Shown: positions 37,305-44,007 of the stretch, one piece after another
Layout: the number at the start of each line of letters is the position of its first letter
How positions within the stretch are numbered: the first letter of the stretch is position 1
Source of the DNA: M0103 sp040386155
Lineage (GTDB): Bacteria; Bacteroidota; Bacteroidia; Flavobacteriales_D; Crocinitomicaceae
NCBI GenBank assembly: GCA_040386155.1
Contig: JAZKFZ010000004.1
Coordinates: 248,001-312,000, forward strand
Direction of reading: 5' to 3'
Length of the DNA: 64,000 nucleotides
Position numbers and translations under genes: made by a program
Notes under the pieces: generated by a model
Seen by the model: the letters and a program-made list of their open reading frames with translations, nothing else
Databases searched by the model: none
What the model was told of the DNA's origin: nothing

Positions 37305-38003
37305 ATGAAACTAAAAGACATAAAATATATACTAACAGACATTGAAGGCACTACTTCATCTGTTCAATTTGTTTTCGATACGTTGTTTCCGTACTTCAGA
37401 AACAATATTGGAATGTTGAAATCGATGACTTCAAATCTTGAAGTTCAAAAAGCATTTAAGCAAACAGTCGAATTGGCCAGTGAGTTAGAGAATAAAAAAC
37501 TTCATTCGGTGGACGACATCATAAATAGCCTACACCGCTGGTCGGAGGAAGATCGAAAGCTAACTCCTTTAAAAACTGTTCAAGGAATTTTATGGGCTAC
37601 TGGATACGAATCTGGTGAACTAAAAGGACACGTTTATCCCGATGTGAAACCCGCTTTTATTCGCTGGAAAGAGCAAGGCATAGACATCGGTATTTTTTCT
37701 TCGGGATCCATCGCTGCGCAAAAGCAAATCTTTGGTTTTAGTGAAGAAGGCGACCTCACCACCAATCTCAGCCATTATTTCGATACAACCACAGGTGGAA
37801 AGCGAGACGTTGAGACCTACAATAAGATTTCAACTGAACTACAATTGAATCCTAATGAAATTCTCTTTCTTTCAGATATTCATCAAGAATTGGAAGCAGC
37901 AGACGAAGCTGGATTTAAAACAGTGCAACTCGTGCGCGAAGGAACGGAAGCAAATTGGGAACACACAGTAGTTGATTTTTCTCAGATTATATTTAACAAG
38001 TAA
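37305..38003 (+). CDS. mtnC: Acireductone synthase (enolase-phosphatase E1)
   Basis: HAD-superfamily protein of 232 aa that both enolises and dephosphorylates 2,3-diketo-5-methylthiopentyl-1-phosphate to acireductone, the substrate of MtnD. HAD motif I is seen as LTDIEGTTSS (Asp12, Glu14), a form specific to MtnC; motif II is FSSGSIAAQ and motif III/IV FLSDIHQELEAA. mtnA follows after nine bases, so the two form an operon. Confidence 0.94.
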   Translation: MKLKDIKYILTDIEGTTSSVQFVFDTLFPYFRNNIGMLKSMTSNLEVQKAFKQTVELASELENKKLHSVDDIINSLHRWSEEDRKLTPLKTVQGILWATGYESGELKGHVYPDVKPAFIRWKEQGIDIGIFSSGSIAAQKQIFGFSEEGDLTTNLSHYFDTTTGGKRDVETYNKISTELQLNPNEILFLSDIHQELEAADEAGFKTVQLVREGTEANWEHTVVDFSQIIFNK

Positions 38004-38012
38004 ATAGAAAAA

Positions 38013-39116
38013 ATGTCAAAATTTAGAACCATTTGGACCACCGAAGATCAATACGTTGAAGTGATTGACCAACGACAATTGCCGCATGAATTTGTAACTG
38101 TTTTGTTGCAAACGTATGATGATGCAGAAACTGCGATTAAAGACATGGTGGTTCGTGGCGCACCACTTATTGGAGCTACTGCAGCCTATGGAATTTACCT
38201 CGCCGTGCGAGAAATGGTGGAAGATGAATTAGAAGGTTCGTTTTTAGATGAGGCATTTTCTGCATTGAGAGCATCTCGTCCGACAGCTGTCAACTTGTTT
38301 TGGGCCTTGGACCGTATGCGTGATGCACTCGATAATTGTGAAGGAAATTTTTTGGAAACTGCTTGGAATGCTGCCAATCAAATTGTGGAAGACGATGTAG
38401 AAACCTGTCGCATGATTGGTGTGCATGGCCTTCCTATTATTGAAGAGATTGCAAAACGAAAAAACGGTGCTTCGACAGACTCTGCAACCCAAGTTGTAAA
38501 TATCCTTACACATTGCAATGCTGGAATGTTGGGTTGTATTGAATGGGGAACCATCACTTCGCCTATTTATCAGGCCATCGAAAAAGGAATTAAAGTGCAT
38601 GTCTGGGTGGATGAAACGCGTCCACGAAATCAAGGTGCAAATTTGACGTGCTATGAATTAACTCGTCACGACGTTCCTCATACCTTGATTGTTGATAATA
38701 CAGGTGGTCATCTTATGCAACATGATATGGTGGACATGGTGATCGTGGGAACGGATCGCACTACACGAAATGGAGATGTAGCCAACAAAATCGGAACGTA
38801 TTTGAAAGCTTTGGCTGCAAAAGACAATAACATTCCGTTCTATGTGGCTTTGCCCTCCACAACATTGGACATGTCCATGAAAAGTGGATTCGAAATTCCT
38901 ATTGAAGAGCGAAATCAAGATGAAGTAAAGTATGTGCTTGGAAAAGGTAATGACGGTCAAATTCAATCGGTTTTGATTTGTCCTGAAACCACCAATGCAG
39001 CCAATTATGGTTTTGATATTACACCAGCTCGTTTGGTAACAAAGATTATCACAGAGCGGGGTGTTTGTGAGGCGAGCGAAGAAGGATTACTCGGATTATT
39101 TCCTGAATTTAAATAG
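38013..39116 (+). CDS. mtnA: S-methyl-5-thioribose-1-phosphate isomerase
   Basis: Enzyme of 367 aa isomerising methylthioribose-1-phosphate to methylthioribulose-1-phosphate. The family segments VVRGAPLIGATAAYG, THCNAGML (catalytic Cys168) and VGTDRT (Asp248) are intact, which separates it from eIF2B-like relatives. It is second gene of the mtnC-mtnA operon and is followed by an intrinsic terminator. The intervening MtnB dehydratase and any MTA phosphorylase or kinase are not in the window. Confidence 0.95.
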   Translation: MSKFRTIWTTEDQYVEVIDQRQLPHEFVTVLLQTYDDAETAIKDMVVRGAPLIGATAAYGIYLAVREMVEDELEGSFLDEAFSALRASRPTAVNLFWALDRMRDALDNCEGNFLETAWNAANQIVEDDVETCRMIGVHGLPIIEEIAKRKNGASTDSATQVVNILTHCNAGMLGCIEWGTITSPIYQAIEKGIKVHVWVDETRPRNQGANLTCYELTRHDVPHTLIVDNTGGHLMQHDMVDMVIVGTDRTTRNGDVANKIGTYLKALAAKDNNIPFYVALPSTTLDMSMKSGFEIPIEERNQDEVKYVLGKGNDGQIQSVLICPETTNAANYGFDITPARLVTKIITERGVCEASEEGLLGLFPEFK

Positions 39117-39130
39117 TTGATATACAGAAC

Positions 39131-39168
39131 AAAAAATCCTCTGGCAGCAAAGTTAGAGGATTTTTTTT
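39131..39168 (+). terminator. Intrinsic terminator of mtnC-mtnA
   Basis: The stem AAAAAATCCTCT (39131-39142) pairs with AGAGGATTTTTT (39155-39166), a 12-bp perfect match, and runs into a T tract ending at 39168. It lies 14 bases after the mtnA stop. The A and T runs on both sides allow it to work on both strands, but the minus-strand gene ends 220 bases away. Confidence 0.88.
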
Positions 39169-39227
39169 GGAATTTTAAAGTGCTTTTTTTACTGAAAATG
39201 CTTATAAACATTAGCATTTCGAGCGAC

Positions 39228-39265
39228 GCAATATTACGTCGAGCGACGTAATATTGCTAATTTGC
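39228..39265. repeat. 38-bp hairpin repeat, copy A (downstream of the YHYH gene)
   Basis: It contains a perfect 14-bp inverted repeat (39228-39241 and 39244-39257, GCAATATTACGTCG and complement) and ends GTAATATTGCTAATTTGC. It aligns without gaps to copy B at 40851-40888: the outer parts are conserved, while the 10-base centre has changed yet stays palindromic in each. The rest of the 274-bp gap 39117-39390 shows only the mtnA terminator. Confidence 0.7.
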
Positions 39266-39390
39266 GTCGGAGTTGAAAATTAGTTTATTGTTTTTGTTGC
39301 TGAGTTTATCGAAGTACCATTCTTTATGCTGACGATTTGCACTTGTTGTGCCAAAGCATTTCTGTTTTGACTAGTCATTCGTGGAGAAAT

Positions 39391-40752
39391 TTACTCGGCT
39401 ATTACTACTGAGTAGCTTTGATTAGTTGTCCCAGATTTGATTTGTAAAAAGTAGGTTCCACTATACAAAGTGCTTACGTCGAAATAACATAAAGTACTTC
39501 CAGAAAAGATGGTTTGTGTTTGCATTATTTTCCCAGTTGCATCCACCAATTCAGCAATGATATCGGAAGTGTGTAACCCAGAAGATTGAACAATTACAAT
39601 GTCTGCAGAAGGATTTGGAAAAATAAGGAAACTAGTGTTGTCATTGTCTGTTAATCCGGCAGTTGATGTATAAGTAGTTACAGGCTCAGTGATAGAAGTT
39701 ACTTTAGAAGCAGACTTCACTCCATAGAATGTTGGTCCAACAGCATACGGGTAGGCAGAATTATGATTTTGATCAACAGTGGCAAAATAACAGTAAATTC
39801 CATTAGGATATTCTGGAGTTACACAAAATCGTCCATTGTGTTCATCCAAATAATCTTCTTCGGGATGCGATACAAATTCATAATCTTCTCTAAAGTACCC
39901 TAAGAAGTAGGTAGCACTTACCGCTGGTCCGTCAGCAACATCAGTTCCATCGGCCCAATGTGTTCGTGTGGTAATATTTCTCAATTGATAGCCCGACTTG
40001 ATACGAGAAATTCCTCCCGTACCATCTGAATTAGTGTAGCCATAAGCGCCGTAAATTGGATATCCATCATACGCAAAGCCAATTAAAGGCGAGTGCTGAC
40101 CGGTATTTATCGCGTACAATCCATCAGCAGCATATAGATCACAAATAGTAGAAATAACAGTTAGATCTAAGTTGAAAGCGCTAGGATTTTGATGATGATG
40201 ATAATTTCCCATTGCAGGGTGACCTTTTGAACAATCGAATCCTAGTTTTTCAGCTGGAATTGCATCTCTATTCCAAGGTTGCGCTGCTGTTGGTCCACCC
40301 GGACAAGCTGGGTTTCCTGGTCCGCCACAAAGAGCTGAAGTTGCATTATTCCATGCCACTCCATCGCGGTAATCAAACAACGCTACCCCATTGATAAAAA
40401 TACCGATATTCCCACCGGTTGTGGCTGTCAATGCACCAGTATTTGGAATCGGGTTAAGCGGAATTTTAAAAATTGCATTTTGATTAGTTGCTTGAGAAGG
40501 ATTACCATCGCCAGTAAATGGACCAGTTGGATAAGCAGGAACTCCGGTTGCTGAAATATACGCCCAATCAGTTGAATATTGAACAGCTTGACAATTCACG
40601 AGGATTCCATTTCCAATTGTAGCGGAACTTCCAGCATTATAGTAGGTGCCGGTTTGGGTAGTATTTTGTAGCCAAGAAGTAATTGCAGGGTTTGTTTGAG
40701 CATACAAGTTAGGTATACATCCGAGGGCAATGAGCAGTACTATTTTTTTCAT
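39391..40752 (-). CDS. YHYH-domain protein with type A T9SS sorting domain
   Basis: Exported protein of 453 aa: signal peptide (cut near YAQ, about residue 19), a large YHYH-type domain with the motif GNYHHHQNP (about 182-190) and GFAYDGYPIYGAYGY, two nearby Cys pairs, and a C-terminal type A sorting domain (LIFPNPSADIVIV...SGTYFLQI). The clustered His suggests metal binding, which fits its place downstream of the MbnP/MbnH-like pair, but the domain has no established function that I know. The 154-bp gap to the di-heme gene holds repeat copy B, so cotranscription is possible but uncertain. Confidence 0.82.
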   Translation of the reverse strand: MKKIVLLIALGCIPNLYAQTNPAITSWLQNTTQTGTYYNAGSSATIGNGILVNCQAVQYSTDWAYISATGVPAYPTGPFTGDGNPSQATNQNAIFKIPLNPIPNTGALTATTGGNIGIFINGVALFDYRDGVAWNNATSALCGGPGNPACPGGPTAAQPWNRDAIPAEKLGFDCSKGHPAMGNYHHHQNPSAFNLDLTVISTICDLYAADGLYAINTGQHSPLIGFAYDGYPIYGAYGYTNSDGTGGISRIKSGYQLRNITTRTHWADGTDVADGPAVSATYFLGYFREDYEFVSHPEEDYLDEHNGRFCVTPEYPNGIYCYFATVDQNHNSAYPYAVGPTFYGVKSASKVTSITEPVTTYTSTAGLTDNDNTSFLIFPNPSADIVIVQSSGLHTSDIIAELVDATGKIMQTQTIFSGSTLCYFDVSTLYSGTYFLQIKSGTTNQSYSVVIAE

Positions 40753-40850
40753 AAATTAAAGGTTTTGTAGAGTAAGAGGTTAAATTTGAAATAAACTTGC
40801 GGCTGATGCTATTTTTTTTCAATTCATCGAGCATAATCTTAAATGGCGGA

Positions 40851-40888
40851 GTAATATTACTAACGCGTTAGTAAATTAGCTAATTTGC
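40851..40888. repeat. 38-bp hairpin repeat, copy B (upstream of the YHYH gene)
   Basis: It begins with palindrome GTAATATTAC (40851-40860), contains the perfect 18-bp palindrome TTACTAACGCGTTAGTAA (40857-40874) and ends GCTAATTTGC like copy A. Same orientation as copy A. Confidence 0.7.
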
Positions 40889-40906
40889 TCTGGTAAATCA
40901 GAAATA

Positions 40907-41941
40907 TCATTCTTTTGGGAATGAGAATTCCTTGTTATATAAAAATTCCTTATCAGTAAGGGTCAACAAGAATGCAAGCAGGTCTTTTTTTTCATATTCG
41001 GAAAAGTGAAATGGTGCAATCAGTGGTCTACTTAAATATCTTGTACTTGGATCGATTCCTTCACTATAATAATTGATGACATCCTTCAATTTTTTAAAGC
41101 GACCATCGTGCATGTACGGGAAGGTAAATTCCACATTTCGTAAGGTTGGTATTTTAAATAGAAATGAATCCTCCTCATTTTTGGTAATTGCATATCTACC
41201 TGCATCAAAATTGCTGCTATCTGCTGGTAGTCCATTAGAGGCAAAAAAATGTTCTGTAAAAAGTGGTTCTCTATGACATTCAACACAAAATTTCCGAAAA
41301 ATTTTAAGTCCTTTTTTTTCTTGCTCTGTAAAGAAAATTCCTTTTTCGTGTCGTTGCACTCGATCGTATTTGGAATTACTGGAAACCAATGATAAGGTAA
41401 ATTGACTGAGTGCTTTCATAATCATTGCCGTAGTAATTTCTTTGTCGCCATACACTTTTTTGAAACACTCTTTGTACTCTGGAGAACTTGAAATTCTTCG
41501 GAGCAATTCCATCAAGGTATTGTCCATCTCTGCGAAATGGGTAATTGGATTGATACCTTGTACTTCAATATTATTGACGCCGCCATCCCAATGAAAACTT
41601 TTTTGCCAAGCCAGATTAATCAATGCAGGAGAATTTCGTGTGCCTATTCGTCCTTCAATTCCATGACTCAATTGATGGTCTACATGTGTAAACCCTGTGT
41701 ATTGAAGATGACATGAAGAACATGAAATTGAACTGTCGCGGGATAGATTTGGATCGTAAAACAATTTTCGTCCCAGTTCAAAGCCTTCTTTTGTGATTGG
41801 ATTTTTTTCAAAATTGTAATGAGGTTTTGGCCATTTTTTTGGATATGTGAATTGCGTAATCATCGGTTGTTCTTGCATTCGAATAGAAAGGAGAAATCCA
41901 TACAGGGACAACAGAATGAACAAAAACCACTTAGAATTCAT
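40907..41941 (-). CDS. Di-heme cytochrome c peroxidase/MauG-family enzyme, MbnH-like
   Basis: Exported protein of 344 aa with an N-terminal membrane/signal segment and two c-heme sites, CSSCH (Cys74, Cys77, His78) and CVECH (Cys219, Cys222, His223). FHWDG (Trp118) is at the place of the inter-heme Trp, and PYMHDGRFKKLKDV is the usual C-terminal signature. Such enzymes either reduce peroxide or, like MauG and MbnH, oxidise residues of a partner protein. The 11-base overlap with the MbnP-like gene points to MbnH, which turns a Trp of MbnP into kynurenine. A plain cytochrome c peroxidase is the alternative. Confidence 0.85.
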   Translation of the reverse strand: MNSKWFLFILLSLYGFLLSIRMQEQPMITQFTYPKKWPKPHYNFEKNPITKEGFELGRKLFYDPNLSRDSSISCSSCHLQYTGFTHVDHQLSHGIEGRIGTRNSPALINLAWQKSFHWDGGVNNIEVQGINPITHFAEMDNTLMELLRRISSSPEYKECFKKVYGDKEITTAMIMKALSQFTLSLVSSNSKYDRVQRHEKGIFFTEQEKKGLKIFRKFCVECHREPLFTEHFFASNGLPADSSNFDAGRYAITKNEEDSFLFKIPTLRNVEFTFPYMHDGRFKKLKDVINYYSEGIDPSTRYLSRPLIAPFHFSEYEKKDLLAFLLTLTDKEFLYNKEFSFPKE

Positions 41942-42593
41942 ACGAAATTGTTACCACATTTTGAAGTTGATTCGCCAATTTTGTAGCCATTTTACCTGGA
42001 ATCATCAAATTTGATACTTGGCTAGAAAGGAAGGAATTTAAACATTTATCAAGTGCTATATCAATGTGCACTATTGCTGCGGAAGGAATTCCCTCAAATT
42101 TAAATTGTTGAATTGTTGGATAGGGAGGAAGGTAGCCTCCTAAGTGATATTCGAATGATTGCTTTGAGGAAGCGATGGCAGTTGATATCCCACTCATTTT
42201 GAAATTGATATAGCCACTGTTCCAAGCCCAGTACATTCCATTTATTGGATCCAAAGGGCCTTCAAGAATTCCAGCAACATTAGTGGTACTGTCAACTCCC
42301 AAAAGAAAACTGATTTGATCGATTGATTCTGTGCTTTTTAACAAAATGAGACTTTCAGCATTTTCTACATCGACCAGATAGTCAGCATTTGATAATGGTG
42401 TTTTATCATTGATTTTTAACTTGGTGATATAAAATTTAACCACATCAAATTGAGTGCTGTCTCCGTTGCTATCTATATATAACTTATTCAATTTGACTTC
42501 TTGTCCCTCAAACATCACACGGACTCGCACTTCAGTTTGTGACCAAAACGCATTAACTGTTAATACAATGAGAGCAGACAAAAATAATTTCAT
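41931..42593 (-). CDS. MbnP-like copper-binding protein
   Basis: Exported protein of 220 aa (signal cut near FWSQ), beta-rich. Its hallmark is DPINGMYWAWNSGYINFK (about residues 115-132 from this start), the conserved Trp-rich segment of the MbnP family, followed by a His-containing strand FEYHLGG. Known MbnP binds copper through a kynurenine made by its di-heme partner MbnH; which Trp would be modified here is not certain. The frame extends upstream to 42626, but MKLFLSALIV at 42593 is the natural signal-peptide start, one base after the CpxP-like stop. The 3' end overlaps the MbnH-like gene by 11 bases. Confidence 0.8.
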   Translation of the reverse strand: MKLFLSALIVLTVNAFWSQTEVRVRVMFEGQEVKLNKLYIDSNGDSTQFDVVKFYITKLKINDKTPLSNADYLVDVENAESLILLKSTESIDQISFLLGVDSTTNVAGILEGPLDPINGMYWAWNSGYINFKMSGISTAIASSKQSFEYHLGGYLPPYPTIQQFKFEGIPSAAIVHIDIALDKCLNSFLSSQVSNLMIPGKMATKLANQLQNVVTISYEF

Positions 42594-42594
42594 G

Positions 42595-43038
42595 TTATTT
42601 TCTTGGTGGGTGTGGACCTCCAGCACGTTTTAATACCTCGTGCAATAGCTTTTGCAATTTAACTTGCTGTGAAGGAGTACATAGTGAATTTACTTCTTGA
42701 AAATAATCAAAAGTCATTTGTTCAATCTCTCGCTGATTTTCCACTATATTATTAATGATAGCATGGGCGGTATTTGTATCCGTTTTATTGAATGATTGAA
42801 AAAGCTCTTCATGTAAATTGCGACTTTTCTGCATCAATTGATGCTTTTTCTTGAAATGTTGATCTTGAAGTGCAACTATTGTTATTTTTTTTGTTCCAGT
42901 TAACTGCAATAAATTGATTAATTCATTTTTATCTGGTGGACCGTGATGTTTAGCTCCTGAGTATAAAAAGTAGACTGTGCTGAGATTGAGTACAATCAAG
43001 ATCAGTACAAGTATTTTGTAAAAGCGGATTGACTTCAT
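42595..43038 (-). CDS. CpxP/CnrX-like periplasmic metal-sensor-type protein
   Basis: Protein of 147 aa with one N-terminal membrane segment (about 8-26) and an all-helical periplasmic part like the Spy/CpxP and heavy-metal-resistance (CnrX, ZraP) group, including an LTxxQ-like end (LCTPSQQVKL, 119-128). Potential metal ligands are plentiful: His31, His32, His61, His66, Met69, His76, His92, Met108 and a GPHPPRK tail. CnrX senses Ni/Co and frees an ECF sigma factor through a membrane anti-sigma partner; gene order here suggests the same. Start overlaps the preceding stop (TAATG), so translation is coupled. The metal is unknown. Confidence 0.72.
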   Translation of the reverse strand: MKSIRFYKILVLILIVLNLSTVYFLYSGAKHHGPPDKNELINLLQLTGTKKITIVALQDQHFKKKHQLMQKSRNLHEELFQSFNKTDTNTAHAIINNIVENQREIEQMTFDYFQEVNSLCTPSQQVKLQKLLHEVLKRAGGPHPPRK

Positions 43039-43322
43039 TAGATTTCGTTAAGGTGAGAAAAATAGGATGAATAAAAAGTTTCATTGATCTCGTTTTGTTT
43101 GTTTTGGGCACTTTTAATTGATAAAATATTGACTGTAATCAAAACAAGAATACAAGCAGCTGCTAGCATCATCGAGCGAAGAGGAATTTGAAGTTCCTTC
43201 ACATCAATGTGTTTTGGAATCCTCTCCAATCGATTTCTCAAATTGCTCGAAATGGATCGTTGAGCTATTCCATCGATTTGGCTCATCGTGTCTTCAATCC
43301 ATTGCTCTCTATTTGTTTCCAT
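43038..43322 (-). CDS. Small single-pass membrane protein, putative anti-sigma factor
   Basis: Protein of 94 aa: about 48 charged cytoplasmic residues, one membrane helix at about 50-68, and about 25 residues outside. It has no zinc-binding anti-sigma (HxxxCxxC) motif. Its place directly between an ECF sigma gene and a CnrX-like sensor, with a 36-base gap and a 1-base overlap respectively, makes it the likely anti-sigma factor, like the small CnrY. The function is inferred only from context and topology. Confidence 0.6.
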   Translation of the reverse strand: METNREQWIEDTMSQIDGIAQRSISSNLRNRLERIPKHIDVKELQIPLRSMMLAAACILVLITVNILSIKSAQNKQNEINETFYSSYFSHLNEI

Positions 43323-43358
43323 AGTTGCTTTGATGTTTAATTTATTATTTTCTTGCGC

Positions 43359-43931
43359 TCAACGTTCATTTTCTTCGTAATAATCGCTCAGTAATTTTTT
43401 TAAATTTTGTTTTGCTCTGAAAATAAGCGATTCCACAGATGATAAACTTGTTTCCATGCCACCTGCAATTTCATCGTATGAAAGTCCATCTATTTTATGT
43501 AAAACAAATGCTATTCTTTGATTTTCAGGAAGTTTATTGATTGCCGAAAAGAGAATTGTAATGCGCTCTTTATTCTCGAGTTCAATGCCTGGATGCTGAA
43601 AATTAGTTAATGAAACACTCGAGTTTTCATGTGTATCGATGCTTGTCATAAAGCCAAATCTCTTTTTTCGAGAACGCGCACGAATCATTTCTTGACATTT
43701 ATTGATTGCAATACGATACATCCAAGTTGAAAGTTTAGCATCTCCTTTAAACTGCTTCGCTGTGAGAAAGACAATAGTAAAAACCTCTTGAGTGGCATCT
43801 TCGGCATCTTTTTCATTTTGCAAAAGTTGCAATGAAAGGTTGAACACCATTTTGGAATACCGATCTATTAGCAAGGTGAATGCTCGCTCATCGCCTTGCT
43901 TTAACAGTTCAATATGCTCAAAATCTTCCAA
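43359..43931 (-). CDS. ECF-type RNA polymerase sigma factor
   Basis: Protein of 190 aa with sigma region 2 (YSKMVFNLSLQLLQNEKDAED then TQEVFTIVF, LSTWMYRIAINKCQ; about residues 25-85), a short linker, and region 4 (LPENQRIAFVLHKIDGLSYDEIA...SSVESLIFRAKQNL; about 125-180). It has no region 1 or 3, so it is an extracytoplasmic-function sigma. It leads a six-gene minus-strand block. The 76-bp gap upstream contains TGTCACGTTTAAC (minus, 43986-43974), which could be part of a self-recognised promoter, but I cannot confirm this. Confidence 0.92.
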   Translation of the reverse strand: MEDFEHIELLKQGDERAFTLLIDRYSKMVFNLSLQLLQNEKDAEDATQEVFTIVFLTAKQFKGDAKLSTWMYRIAINKCQEMIRARSRKKRFGFMTSIDTHENSSVSLTNFQHPGIELENKERITILFSAINKLPENQRIAFVLHKIDGLSYDEIAGGMETSLSSVESLIFRAKQNLKKLLSDYYEENER

Positions 43932-44007
43932 ATGCTGAAATTAGCTATTCAGCTAAGCTAAAATTTATTCCTTGTTAAACGTGACAATAGAAAACAATTT
44001 TTCTCAA

